From positions 8,635,001 through 8,699,000 of the forward strand of contig CATIUR010000006.1 of the NCBI GenBank assembly GCA_949592205.1: 64,000 nt of DNA, given 5' to 3'. Below are positions 23,692-35,181 of this stretch, one piece after another. This stretch comes from Helichrysum umbraculigerum (Eukaryota > Streptophyta > Magnoliopsida > Asterales > Asteraceae). A model generated the notes under the pieces. The model was given only the letters and a program-made list of their open reading frames with translations. It was not told where the DNA came from and did no database searches. Within the stretch, counting starts at the first letter, position 1, and each line of letters starts with the position of its first letter. The translations under genes and the position numbers were made by a program.

Positions 23692-26013
23692 ATGACGAAT
23701 CGTATCACTCTCGCCTCATCAATCAAACCACTGCTAGAGGAACGAGGAGGACCAATCGTATCATCTGCTGACGAAAACCTTGAAATTAAGCCACACTTCA
23801 TTAAAATGATAAAATCTCAGTGTCAATTTCATGGTCTCTCGGTTGAAAATCCAAACTCTCATCTTAATAAATTCATCAACCTTTCCGACTCCTTCGAACA
23901 AACGGGATCTAGTAATGAAGTTACCCGACTTCACCTGTTTCCCTATTCTTTAGCTTCTCGAGCACAAACATGGTTTTATGAACTCGAACCCAATTCGATT
24001 CATACATGGGAGGAGATGGCTACCAAATTCATGGCTAAATATTTCCCTCCATCCCTACAAACCAAGCTTAAAAATGAAATCACTAACTTTCTCCAAAAGA
24101 ATAATGAATCATTAAGCTCTGCTTGGGAACGCTTTAAGAATTTGCTCGGAAGATGTCCAAATCATCAGTTTGCTGAAACGAATCTGGTCTGCACATTCTA
24201 CAATAGTTTGAATCCTCATCACCAACAAACCCTCGATGCTGCTTCATCCGGAAACTTTATGCTACATACTTCAGACGAAGCGTGGAGGTTGATCGAGACG
24301 ATGACGATGCATCAACATGACTTGGAGCAAGATGAATCAACTTCGGAGGAAAGGAGTACTTCTAATGCCTTGGACACTTTAAAAGCTCAAATTGAATCAA
24401 TCACTAAAGTTGTCAAGGACATGCAAGAACCTTCTGAACCCAAACACGAGAAGAAACCTCAAAAGCTATTCTCACGCCAAAGGTTCAAAGAAGACATTCT
24501 TGCCACTACTGGAGAAACCTCTGATCAAACCCATCATTCAAAATCTTTCATTCAGAGGCCAACCGGTAGACCTTCTTCTCAATCGTTAGTTCTTTCTTCA
24601 CCCTCTACTTCATCTCATTTGACTTCTCGTCTAAACACCGAAATTTTCAATAACTTCATGGTTAATCAAAATAATATTAATAAACAAATTGTTGATTTTC
24701 AAAACCAAATTGATAGTTTGCTTAGAATTTCAAACGATTTAGTTAAAAACATGGAGGATAATGTAAAAAGGTTGTTTTTAAAAGTTGATGAGAAGCAAAG
24801 AGAAGAAGCGATTAGCAAAGCTATTCATCATTCATCTTATGATTATGATGATATCCTTGTTGTCACTAGAGGAGGAAAAGAGACTAAGAATGAGAAATCA
24901 ATAGATATTCCAACAAATGAACCTTCTATTTCTTTACCTCCCACTGACTCAGTACCAGTTAAGACTCCTGTTACTTCTCCTGAGCCAGCACCTTCTAAAG
25001 CCCCAGAAGTCATTGTTCCTACACGTATACCTTTCCCTGGTAGGCTTAAGAAAGAGAAACAAGAAGCTCAGTTTGGAAAATATCTAGAGATGTTTAAAAG
25101 CTTACACTTAAATGTCAAACTTTTAGATGCTTTAGTTGAGATGCCTAGTTGTGCCAAATTCTTTAAAGAACTCTTATCAAATAAAGAAAAACTTAGACAA
25201 ATAGTTAACTTGCCTTTAGATGCAGAGTGCTCTTTGATCATGCAACAAGGACTACCCCCAAAGCTAGGAGATACTAGCCGTTTCACTAAACCTTGTTATC
25301 TACAGGATGTTCAAATAAGTAACGCCTTAGCCGACTTAGGAGCTAGTGTAAACCTTATGCCGTATTCCCTCTATAGGAAATTAGGATTAAGCGAACTTTT
25401 ACCAACTCGTATGACCATCCAATTAGCCGATAGATCAGTTAAACTCCCTCGTGGAATTGCTGAAGATATTATGGTACGTGTTGATAAATTCGTCTTTCCT
25501 GTGGATTTTGTTGTCATGGACATTGAGGAAGACACCGAAGTTCCACTCATCCTTGGCAGACCTTTCCTAAACACTGCCAAGGCCGTCATTGACGTAAATG
25601 AAAAATCTTTAAAACTTCGAGTTGGAACTGAGGAGGTCACCTTCAATGTTGACAAACTAATGAAACAACCTATGGGAGAAGACCTTGGTCTTGTAGACTT
25701 TATGCAGGAAATAATTGAAGAACACCTGGAAGAGATCCTCGCAGTAAGCAGCAATAACTCTCTTCCAAACACGGTCATCACTACCAGAAGACTTTGCCAA
25801 GAAGATGGAGGTCTATGCTCAGCTATCTCGGATCCACCAACTGCATCTAAGGAAGTACTATTTCCTTTAAAGAAATCCAGCAATCAGCCAAACAGTTCTG
25901 TCACAGCTGCTCCGCTTGGATCTGGCACACCTGTCACTCTCCTAAGAAGAAACCCTACTCCTGAAGTACCTGATTCATCTCTCACAAAAAACCAAATTCT
26001 GAAGACTCTCTAA
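23692..26013 (+). CDS. F gag-protease polyprotein
   Basis: 773 residues starting at the first ATG after the PBS and leader. Residues ~25-210 form the Athila Gag core (IKSQCQFHGLSVENPNSHL, then FPYSLASRAQTWFYELEP and WEEMATKFMAKYFPP). It is followed by a Pro/Ser/Lys-rich linker with predicted coiled-coil character (~310-375). A retroviral-type aspartic protease is at ~530-650 with the catalytic DLGASVNLMP (~547) and LILGRPFL flap/helix motif. A classical CCHC knuckle is not obvious. The frame stops at TAA 26011-26013 and reopens two codons later in the same phase, so the stop is either a readthrough site or a mutation. Gag would form virus-like particles and the protease would process the polyprotein. 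Confidence 0.9.
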   Translation: MTNRITLASSIKPLLEERGGPIVSSADENLEIKPHFIKMIKSQCQFHGLSVENPNSHLNKFINLSDSFEQTGSSNEVTRLHLFPYSLASRAQTWFYELEPNSIHTWEEMATKFMAKYFPPSLQTKLKNEITNFLQKNNESLSSAWERFKNLLGRCPNHQFAETNLVCTFYNSLNPHHQQTLDAASSGNFMLHTSDEAWRLIETMTMHQHDLEQDESTSEERSTSNALDTLKAQIESITKVVKDMQEPSEPKHEKKPQKLFSRQRFKEDILATTGETSDQTHHSKSFIQRPTGRPSSQSLVLSSPSTSSHLTSRLNTEIFNNFMVNQNNINKQIVDFQNQIDSLLRISNDLVKNMEDNVKRLFLKVDEKQREEAISKAIHHSSYDYDDILVVTRGGKETKNEKSIDIPTNEPSISLPPTDSVPVKTPVTSPEPAPSKAPEVIVPTRIPFPGRLKKEKQEAQFGKYLEMFKSLHLNVKLLDALVEMPSCAKFFKELLSNKEKLRQIVNLPLDAECSLIMQQGLPPKLGDTSRFTKPCYLQDVQISNALADLGASVNLMPYSLYRKLGLSELLPTRMTIQLADRSVKLPRGIAEDIMVRVDKFVFPVDFVVMDIEEDTEVPLILGRPFLNTAKAVIDVNEKSLKLRVGTEEVTFNVDKLMKQPMGEDLGLVDFMQEIIEEHLEEILAVSSNNSLPNTVITTRRLCQEDGGLCSAISDPPTASKEVLFPLKKSSNQPNSSVTAAPLGSGTPVTLLRRNPTPEVPDSSLTKNQILKTL

Positions 26014-26016
26014 GAG

Positions 26017-26760
26017 ATGGAGTCAATGCTTAAACCACCTTATCTACAATCTGAAAGATCAAATCCAGAGATCACATTCAGCACATCTTCTTCTGCTCAA
26101 ATTCAGAGATTTGCATTCACGGAAAACAACGATACCATAATCACTGAAGACAATGCAGTCTCTCACTCTTCGAAAGCAAAATACGAGCTAAGAAAAGATG
26201 AGCTCTCCGATAAACCAGAATGGGTTAAAATAGCATCAGCCGACAGTCCTGAGATCCCTGCAGAAGATTCAGAATTTCAAACGAAGTTCGACGAGCTTAA
26301 AAGAGACGAAATTGCAAGGATGAAACCTTCCATAGAAGAACCACCCAAATTGGAGCTAAAGGAACTACCCTCACACCTTGAATACGCTTTTCTCGAAGGA
26401 CCTTCACACTTACCAGTTATCATATCAAAAGACCTGAAGCCAGAAGAGAAAGCAAAACTTATTCAAGTTTTGAAGTCACATAAGAAGGCAATTGCTTGGA
26501 AGATTTCTGACATTCAAGGTATCAGTCCGAACTATTGCACTCACAAGATCTTAATGGAAAACGACTTCAGACCATCAATTCAAAGGCAGAGGAGAGTCAA
26601 CCCGAAGATTCAAGAAGTGGTTAAGAAGGAAGTTATCAAACTCTTGGACGCTGGCCTGATTTACCCTATTTCAGATTCCCCTTGGGTCAGCCCAGTTCAA
26701 GTTGTCCTAAAGAAAGGAGGAATGACGGTTATCGCTAACGAAAACAATGAATTAATTCCA
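26017..26760 (+). pseudogene. F pol, N-terminal RT part
   Basis: Continues in the phase of gag after the single TAA. It contains the pre-RT region (SPNYCTHKILMENDFRPSIQ; then WVSPVQVVLKKGGMTV, the first RT motif). The reading frame is lost after ENNELIPT near 26757: the segment that normally carries the RxCxDYRxLN motif is missing and sequence resumes in another frame at DQMLERLSGNEF. This is an internal deletion of the order of 75-80 bp with a frameshift, removing part of the RT fingers. The enzyme made from this copy would be inactive. Confidence 0.85.
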
Positions 26761-27619
26761 ACATTGATCAGATGCTGGAGAGATTATCAGGAAATGAATT
26801 CTACTGTTTTCTTGATGGATTCTCCGGTTATTTTCAGATTCCTCTCGATCCAAAGGACCAAGAAAAGACGACATTCACATGTCCATATGGAACTTTCGCC
26901 TACCGACGTATGCCATTTGGCTTATGTAATGCACCCGCTACATTTCAGCGATGCATGGTGGCAATTTTCCATGACATGATCGAACAATGCATGGAGGTAT
27001 TCATGGATGACTTCTCAGTCTTTGGAGATTCCTTCTCTACTTGTCTTTCCAACTTGGATAGGATGCTTGCCCGATGTGAAGAATCAAACCTCGTTCTGAA
27101 TTGGGAAAAATGCCATTTCATGGTAAAAGAAGGAATAGTTTTAGGGCACCGCATATCAAAAGACGGAATTGAAGTTGACAAGGCTAAAGTTGAAACTATC
27201 TCAAAACTTCCTCCACCTACTTCTGTTAAAGCCATCCGAAGTTTTCTAGGTCACGCCGGATTCTACCGTCGCTTCATCAAGGATTTCTCCAAGATCTCTC
27301 GACCTATGACTCATCTTCCCGAAAAAGATACTCCGTTTGCCTTTACAGATGAAGGTCTCCAAGCTTTCAACTATCTGAAAGATCAGCTTGTAAATGCACC
27401 GATAATGATTGCCCCAGATTGGAGCCTTCCATTTGAGATCATGTGCGACGCCAGTGATTTCGCAGTTGGAGCTGTATTAGGACAGAGGAAGGATAAGCAC
27501 TTTCAACCAATATACTATGCCAGCAAAACGCTCACAGATGCTCAAGAGAATTGTACAACCACAGAAAAGGAGCTGCTTGCGGTAGTATTTGCTTTCGATA
27601 AATTTCGTTCCTGTCTTAT
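26761..27619 (+). pseudogene. F pol, RT palm/thumb and RNase H N-terminal part
   Basis: Open frame shifted relative to the upstream RT piece. It contains LDGFSGYFQIPL, RRMPFGLCNAPATF and the catalytic FMDD of RT, then RNase H with CDASDFAVGAVLGQR (catalytic D) and EKELLAVVFAFDKF (catalytic E). It is cut at 27619 by element G, whose insertion duplicated cttat. The remaining RNase H residues are on the far side, at 38183-38372. RT copies the RNA genome and RNase H degrades the RNA strand; neither can be made intact from this copy. Confidence 0.9.
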
Positions 27620-29825
27620 TGATGCGCCCTCAGCCGTCGGTGTCGTCGGTGATGTTGTAACGACCGTGGGTGCGATCAGGGTGTTTTAAAATTTATTTTT
27701 GCTCGGGCCTAAACCTCCGAACTACCTACTGGTACTAGGTACAAGTACCCGATACTAGTACGTGGTAAGGATGATCAGGGTCGTCTCTCCAGACGGTCGA
27801 ATTTGAAGCGGAGCTCGTTTGGATAATTCAGTCTTCAAGATGGTGTTCAGATAGTTGGTTTTGTTTGGTTTTTATCTAATTTAAACTACTAAAGCAATAA
27901 AACTTAAAATGAGCTAGCTAGCATATAAGGAACAACTAAGGATAAGGAAGGCGTGGTTCACCATGACTTGGGATAGTATAATATCGGGATTGTGTTTATG
28001 ATGGGGACGCTTTCAAATTAATAGATTGACAGACTTTGGTGTAAACACTAGAACCCTACCAATTAAATTCCCATTGGCATGTCACTAGGAACTAGGTTAT
28101 CGTGATTCTGATCGGAGCAATACGCTAAACTCCCAATACTTACCTTGTTGAAAGGTAAGCAACCTATCTTGGTGATTAACCGAGGTACATGAATAAAGCA
28201 GCGTATCGTCTCATAGGTCCGACCTTTCTTAACACCTAAGCTTATCTCTCGTTCTTCTAATAGTGTATCTAATTATTAACTTGTTATGTTTAAAGAATCA
28301 AATATGTAAGATCTAGGGGGATTGATGTATTTAAGTCATTTGGACTTTCCTCACTAGACCTTGTTAATACTTTTCTTAAGCTCCAATTACATTGATTTAT
28401 GATCTAGACCTCTCCTTTTCAAACAGTTATACATCTCCAGATTATTCACAGTTTGTTTAAAACATGCTTCATATGAGGACCATGCCTTTCAGTAATAGAC
28501 AGTGTACTTTACAGGGTAGTTCCACGGGTTCTTACGTCTAACATGCGGTCGAGAGTAATTGACAGTGAGGTTGACACTCTAAACTAACTAAATGTAAAGC
28601 AGTGCAGAAATGTAAATCTAATATATACAACGAGCGATTTCACTATGTCTTACTTATTGCATGTCATGGGCACAAATAACTACTTACCACAATTAAGGTT
28701 CCGGACTCCCTAATATCTAGGTTGCAGTCACGTGGATAACTGGAAAGGGTACTCCATAAATTAGGTCTAGTATCATATATTTAAACAAGAACAAAGTATA
28801 ATAATTCCCATTCATATAAGTTTCTTTTTATAAATTTAGACTATGTTGGAATGAGTTGTTTTTACGATCCTATCAACTAACTAACGTAGAGTTGTCCGCA
28901 ATCAGGTAGAAGATATGTCACATGGATAGTAAACACAAACAATTACAATACACCGGAAGTTCTCCCAAATGTACTGAACATATCGGCTAACAACTACCCT
29001 CGAATCCTATTCCCCAATCTCGGTCGTCAGAGATGTCCGTATCATGGCATGGTCTATTGAATAAATAGTCACATAAACAGGTTTTACCCTACCGGAATAA
29101 GTTGGGGTAGTCTGGTCATAAGCGGTTGGCCAAACATGCCATCATTCGTTCATAATGTTATGATTAAACTATAAATAGAAATTCATTTAGCACATTTAAA
29201 GTATTGGTCCGTAATATAACTACCTTCGGTCGTTCTCAGACTTCCGTACGTTTGTACTCCTCCTAAAGCGTTTCCAGCACTATATCCGAGAACAGTCGAA
29301 TAGGGGCCGTCACATTACTTCACAATATTTAATATCATCCCATTATAACTATCTAAATCATGGCAAACATATAAACAACTACTCGCATATTATGGAAATA
29401 GACATTTTCTAATATTAATAAATCATAAACATCAAACAAGAACATTACAATTAATTAATAAAAGAAAAGAAAGATATTACCCGTAATTATTGCGAGCCAA
29501 ACGATGCTTATATTACTTCCGAATAATCCAAAGCGTTACATTGATAAGCTAGCTACTACTAACTATTACATAATTAATCTCATACTTATCTCTCCCCAAA
29601 TTAACTTAGAGAGAGAAAGTAGAGAGACCCTAATCTTCTCTCTAGTTCTCCTCTAACTCCTAAGAGTAGTGCTAGAGAGAGAGACTAGAGTAAAGAACTA
29701 ATTATAAGAACAATTCTCGTCTAACTCCTAAGAGTAGTGCTAGAGAGAGAATTCTAAAGAGAGAAAGAGAAATATGCAAGAAAGGAGGTGCATATGGTGC
29801 AAGTTGAAATGAAGCCTCAAGCCCT

Positions 29826-29835
29826 CTATTTATAG
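29826..29835 (-). promoter_or_regulatory. TATA box of G 3' LTR
   Basis: CTATAAATAG on the minus strand, identical to F's TATA box. Both LTR families share the downstream tag ctcttaggagttagaggaga. The copy in the 5' LTR is at 37387-37396. Confidence 0.65.
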
Positions 29836-29997
29836 GAGAGCTTTGGCTCACATTAGCACCATGAGGTGCATGTTAGAAAGCTTTCCAAAAATGGTGTGTA
29901 CAACACGAAAAGTAGGCGCACCGGGTACCGTACAACGCGAAAAGTAGGCGCACCAGGTACGGAAACTTGCCAAAAAGGGAAAACGAGGCGGGTACAG

Positions 29998-30085
29998 GGT
30001 GGCCGGCGGCTGGGGGCCTGCAACCGGCGGCTAGGGGCCTGTGGCCGGCGGTGGGGGCCTGTGGCCGGCGGTGGGGGCCTTGTAC
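29998..30085. repeat. GC-rich tandem units upstream of the G TATA box
   Basis: Four units of about 20 bp of the type ggccggcggtgggggcctgt. The 5' LTR has five (37558-37662). It is positioned like F's GC array relative to the TATA box. Confidence 0.8.
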
Positions 30086-30594
30086 CCGCCCCGTTCGTCG
30101 TCTTTTGCTTCGTTTCTTAATTCGCGCGTATCTTCTTCGTTATACGTCCGTTTGAGTTGATTCTTTTTTTGTTGGATTCGTAATTCAAAAACGATGATTT
30201 TGACGTAGGATAGTCCCTGATATGAGGTCCCTAGCTCCAGATATTGCGTACGGATCATTTGGATCTTCCGGCGGGCGCGAAATCTTCATTTTTTACCCGT
30301 TTTGGTTGATTCTTCTTTTGTTGGATTCGTATTTTGAAAACGAACATCTTGGAAATAATGGATGTTGATGGAGGGCACTTTAGTCTTGAAATCTCATTTT
30401 TATGCCTTGAATCTTCAAACGTGTGTGGAATCTTCGTTTTACATCCGGTTTGCTTGATTTTTCTTGTGCAACCTTGTTTTGACCATCTTGGCATAATGTC
30501 ACTGATTTGTGCTATATTCGAGTTATAATGCCAAGAATCGTTCCAGAATGAGAGAGATATCGGTAGTAAAAACATGACTTTTTACGCGATATCA

Positions 30595-33500
30595 AGTATC
30601 CCACACTTAGAACTTTGCTTGTCCTCAAGCAAACTCATTCATAAAAGGCCTTTAGAAAGATTCTAGATACACATATCTTTTTGAAGTACTATTTCCAAAG
30701 AATATAAAGTTCCAGTTGAGAGAGTTTTTATGAGAAACTAAGGGTTTATAGAATTTGATACTTTCTTCAAGCAACTTGGATGGTAATCATGACTAGGCAA
30801 TCCTTGCAGTGGGTCACTCAAATCACTCAGGTGTTTAGGGTTTCCTACTTTCTAGTGTCAATCATTCAGATAGCCAGTCATGCAGCATTCTCGTCATAGG
30901 CTTGATCAAGAATCAAATCTCCATCACTTTGGAAGAGAACGATACTAATCTTTCAAGACATCTTAAAAAGGAATCGGGTTTTTGGTTTTGAGAGATGAAA
31001 AAGGAATTATTGTGAGTAAGAAGGATAGTATTTTTTTTGAGTTTTCTTTTCTTGTATCTTCTTGAAACTGGGTATTTTTCCGAGAAAGTCTCTTTTGAAA
31101 TTTCTCAAATTTGAAAAAGACTTAATGTTGCAATCCTTTTTGGGTTTTAATTTTTCCTTTTCTGGACTTTCTTGAGTAGTGTCGGCATGTATATTTTTCT
31201 ACTTTTTCTGCCGGTTTTACCAAGGAATGTTTTTCTGGTCCGAAGGGTTTCTTTTGGCATTGGTTGCGAAATTGTGTTGGCTTTTCTTGTGGAAATTTGG
31301 GAAATTGAGAGTGTCTATGAAAAGTTTGGAAGACATGACTTCCGTGGTTTCGGGATGAAGGTACAAAAGGGAGGTTTGGTTGGATAGTGCATGTGGAGAG
31401 TGAGTGAATATTTGGTGGTAAGAGGGTGTTGGGATTCCTTAGAAAGTATCGAGATAGGTTGTACCTATGCCACGTATGGCACTCATTGGTGTGATCTCGA
31501 AATGTATTGCAAGAGCAAGTTCTAATTCAAATGCATACATCGGCACACACATGAAACGAAAAGTGAAGCATTTTAAAGATGAATGCTAATTATGGGCTGA
31601 AACCTCACGAATCGAATGTTTTGGTCTGTGTGCCTAGCCATGTGTTGCCTTTTTCGTTCGTATCTTATTCTAAGAGAACCGTTTTGTTTCTTTGTTAAAA
31701 CTCAATTCTTTCTGTAATTTATATTTCCGGAAAATAGAAGTTCTAAAGAATGTTGCTTTTGAATCAAAAATTTTGAAAACTTCTTCATTTTTAGCCTTTT
31801 AATGAAAATATTGTTTATTTTACGGACAAGAGGTCAAACTTGCGGTTGCAGACCGTATATCCCACACTTAGAGGAACATTATCCCTAATGTTCGAATCTA
31901 TGTATTGAACACCTCTTGTCGAAGTATCCCACACTTAGAATTTCTACTAATTATGGAAACTATCTCTAAGTATTTTGTGGATTCCAAGGATCCCACACTT
32001 AGTGTTTGGGATATAGGTCGATATAATCTTGCAAAAACGGATAAATAAACTAGATAAAGGAACGCAGAACTCCCCTATGACTATGAGCTGAGGATCTGAG
32101 TGGTTGACTGTGTCCGCTCCAATGTTTTCTGAACTTGGTCGGCATCAGCCTTCATGCATTGAACTCAAGCTCCAGTAGTATAGCCGTTCTTTAACACCTC
32201 AACTAGTTTTCTTGCGAAAATAACTAAGAACTAAAGGATAGATTGCAGAAAATGAAGTGATGTCGCCCTCCGGACATAAGCATAATTAACCAATAAACAC
32301 CGAATGTCGGATAGAGGTTAATGGACAAAGATCCTAATCTTCAAGAGCCGCTGCTGTAACTCAACTGCTCCTAATGATATGAAAGTGTTGAATCCAATGA
32401 CCATGAATCTTTATGACCCGAGATCTTTTGTTGACTACTGATGTAATGAATCTGATGTTGTTCTTTTATCGACTGAGATCTCCAGTTTCCAAATTGTCCC
32501 TGTATCTATTCCTTTGTATGAATAGTCCCTGAGGGTGATGATTGTATGTGTGAAGGGGTGGATGGATGGGTGAATGTGGGTGGATATGGTGATGATGGTT
32601 TAGGGTTCCATTATGTGGCAAGGTTTAGCTATAGGACTTGGAATTTTTGGGCACATATGATGAGTATTGAGTTGGTCAACTTGATGAATTAGTCTTAGAC
32701 AACTAGAAATCATCTTCATATCTAGAAGTGTCATCACTTGTCCCCTGCAAAGCAATGCTCCAAAGATTCTCATGCTCAATGAACTGTAAGCTCCTCTTGT
32801 CATTTTTCCATTATCTTTAAAGATTCTTTATCCATAGGCGTCAGTCCCTGTTTGTTACAAGTAGATCAAATAAACATGATCTAACAAACAAGTGATTATC
32901 CTCCAAATCATAAATCCACTGGTTTACGAAGAACCTATCAAAGTGAGTGCTTTGTAAATGAAACAAACCAGTGTATGACTTTGAGTTTAATCTCACACAA
33001 AAAGTGTTAGTTGCCTATAATTTCACCGCAACATAAATAGCAGACATGGAAATGCCAGTATTATCAGTTGAATCAGGTAGCCAAGTATAAAGATATCCAA
33101 AGCACATATTTTTAAACGAGTTCGAGCATAATACACATATTGACATACAAATCATGTGATCAAATTAAGTATTAGTATCTCATGTATGTTCACAATAATA
33201 TATGTAAGTACCTCAAATGCTCGAAACATGTCAGTGGGTGTTTAGAATGACTAAGTCTCCTAACTCCTAGTAGGTTTCCATTTTTGTGAGTGAAAGGGAT
33301 AACAAGAACTTTAGAAAATGGTGAAAAATAGATGTTGCAATAAATTCCAAACGACTGGGAGTAGGAAGTATTAAGGTTTGACAAAAATTTAACTTTTAAT
33401 GAAGTAATTTCGCAAACCATCCATTTTTGTTCATAAACATGGAATATTCATTTTAGGGTTTCATTTCTACTTATTGGGGTTAGTTCACTACTTAAACTAA

Positions 33501-33699
33501 TTTAACTACTACTGATAATCCTATGTTAGACACGGGTTGCCTCCCGAGAAGCGCTTGTTTTTGTTCGAGTCACTAGCTTGACTCCAAACCTATTTCTCAG
33601 GAAATCTAGGGGGCTCCCTTGCATCCATCAGTAGATACAAGCGGAAGTATTGGTACATACCTAGGGGATTAAAGTGGACTATGGTCAGGGTATGTCCAA
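30595..33699 (-). other. G 3' non-coding region with four PPT-like motifs
   Basis: I support no gene here. It is homologous to F's region after integrase: for example 31460-31570, with gccatacgtggcatagg on minus, matches 41380-41510, and 30780-30900 matches 42220-42350. The purine motif TAAGTGTGGGA (minus) occurs at 30599-30610 (the likely functional PPT next to the LTR), 31860-31870, 31927-31937 and 31991-32001. A conserved hairpin lies at 33533-33560. Confidence 0.7.
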
Positions 33700-34974
33700 T
33701 CAGTGGAAGAGGCATGGTAAAGTAGTGATTTGTTTTATTTGAGGTAAAACAAAGCTCTCGACTTTTTCTACCTCTTGAGTTTTGGGTCGTTTGGGTTGGT
33801 CAAAGAGGTCCTCATCACTCCATGACGTGTACGTCATTATGTAAGGGAGAGATGGTTTGTAGGGTGCTCTTGATGTAAAACCCACCTTGCTTCCTAAAGC
33901 CTTTGGTTGGATGATAACGTTGTACTCTGGGCATGGAGGTGGGACAATGTCCATTAGTGTCTCCAATCTTGTAGCAACATTATCATCAAATACTTGGGTG
34001 TTTGTCTCCTCTAAGGTACTAGTGGAGTCGATTAGATCAGGAAGTGAATCAATCAAAGAGATTTTTGGGATACAGTCAACCACAACTAGTTGTGGGACAT
34101 GTTCAACCATATCAGTTTGAATGAGTTCATTACTCAGAGTCGGTATGTATTCCTTCAGTCCATGTGAAGCCAAGTCTTCTATGTAAATCTCGAAATTCGG
34201 GCTTTCCATCTCGATCTTTTCTTCTACTTCGTCATCCTCGTCACTCTGGCCAGAAGTTTCGAGTTGCAGTGGTTCAGAAAGTTCTTCTAGAACAAACCCT
34301 CCGTCTATCTTTGACGTTGATAGGTCGGGAATAGGTGAAATTGTAGGTTTAGAAGATTGGGTTGGTGTGGGAGTCGAAGGGATATTGAAACCGAACTCAT
34401 GAAAATGTAAGTCTGTATCTGGTGTGCTAGATGTGGTGTGTGTATGTCTCTCAACTTTCTGTATCCCAGAGTTAGCTCCAGCTTGATTCTTACTCTCCTC
34501 ACTACTCTCTTGGGCTTGTGTTGGTAGTTCAGTAGAGAATTTAGACATATTATAAGTTTGACTTCTAAGTATGTCCTCTTGTTCTCTAATCATTTCTTCA
34601 AGTGATTCGGAAGGAGGTGAGAAAGCAGCATTACTGCTGAGACAGGCTAAGGGCATATCTCTCAAGTCAGGGTTCTCGTAGGGTTTTGGTAGACTTACAG
34701 GGTGAGGTGAGTGTGGGTAGATTTCGAGTGGTTGGGGATGAAAAGGTTGGCATGGATGTGGTTGGAAAGTGTTAGGGTCATTTTGAAACAGTGTTTGAGG
34801 ATCTAAGTACCCTAGGTTATCCGAATACATCATACTATGGCTTTGGCATTCTCCATCTACGTGAATATTATCGCACATGCTACATCTATTTTCGATTGAA
34901 TTAACAAGACTTTGCATTTGATCTAATAGTTTCCATTGATTTAACATTTCCCAAGGGTCAATAACAGGTGGCAT
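33700..34974 (-). CDS. G internal ORF, gag-like zinc-knuckle protein of unknown function
   Basis: 424 residues, intact, starting about 200 nt after the PBS. Residues 31-43 (CSMCDNIHVDGEC) fit a C-X2-C-X3-H-X4-C knuckle of the sort found in Athila Gag. Then come a Pro/His-rich stretch (70-110), an acidic segment (SGQSDEDDEVEEK, ~243-255) and a Ser/Thr/Pro-rich linker. The last 150 residues (SHGLKEYIPTLSNELIQ, then YIMTYTSWSDEDLFDQP) match nothing I know. There is no protease or RT motif. An uninterrupted frame in an otherwise gutted, young element suggests it is maintained, perhaps as an RNA-binding or packaging factor. Alternatively it is a remnant of gag fused to acquired sequence. Confidence 0.6.
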   Translation of the reverse strand: MPPVIDPWEMLNQWKLLDQMQSLVNSIENRCSMCDNIHVDGECQSHSMMYSDNLGYLDPQTLFQNDPNTFQPHPCQPFHPQPLEIYPHSPHPVSLPKPYENPDLRDMPLACLSSNAAFSPPSESLEEMIREQEDILRSQTYNMSKFSTELPTQAQESSEESKNQAGANSGIQKVERHTHTTSSTPDTDLHFHEFGFNIPSTPTPTQSSKPTISPIPDLSTSKIDGGFVLEELSEPLQLETSGQSDEDDEVEEKIEMESPNFEIYIEDLASHGLKEYIPTLSNELIQTDMVEHVPQLVVVDCIPKISLIDSLPDLIDSTSTLEETNTQVFDDNVATRLETLMDIVPPPCPEYNVIIQPKALGSKVGFTSRAPYKPSLPYIMTYTSWSDEDLFDQPKRPKTQEVEKVESFVLPQIKQITTLPCLFH

Positions 34975-35157
34975 AGGGAGAAGGTTTCAGAATTAAGGAC
35001 GGGGGTGAGAAGGGAACTTAATCTAAACTAATACTAAGGTAATCCTAACTACGCTAAACTACGTGCAAAAAGTAACTTCTGATAAGGATGGTGATTCCTA
35101 GTCAAAAGGATCTCTTAAAAATTAACTTATCTAAACAGGCTCCAAATCGTACTACCG

Positions 35158-35175
35158 TCCCCGGCAGCGGCGCCA
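35158..35175 (-). other. Primer-binding site of G
   Basis: On minus: TGGCGCCGCTGCCGGGGA, beginning 6 nt after the 5' LTR end. It is the Athila-type PBS and a closer match to the usual Athila PBS than that of F. Confidence 0.85.
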
Positions 35176-35181
35176 AAAACT

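Larger units (their letters stand above)
27620..30594 (-). repeat. 3' LTR of G
   Basis: Plus-strand ends TGATGCGCCC and GATATCA. TATA box (minus) at 29826-29835, a GC-rich ~20-bp array at 29998-30085 with one unit fewer than the other LTR, and a duplicated 'gattcttcttttgttggatt' block (about 30155 and 30310). Confidence 0.93.

Noticed and set aside
25371..25883. 170-residue minus-strand open frame
   Set aside because: It is exactly antisense to the protease-coding part of F gag and shows no family features.
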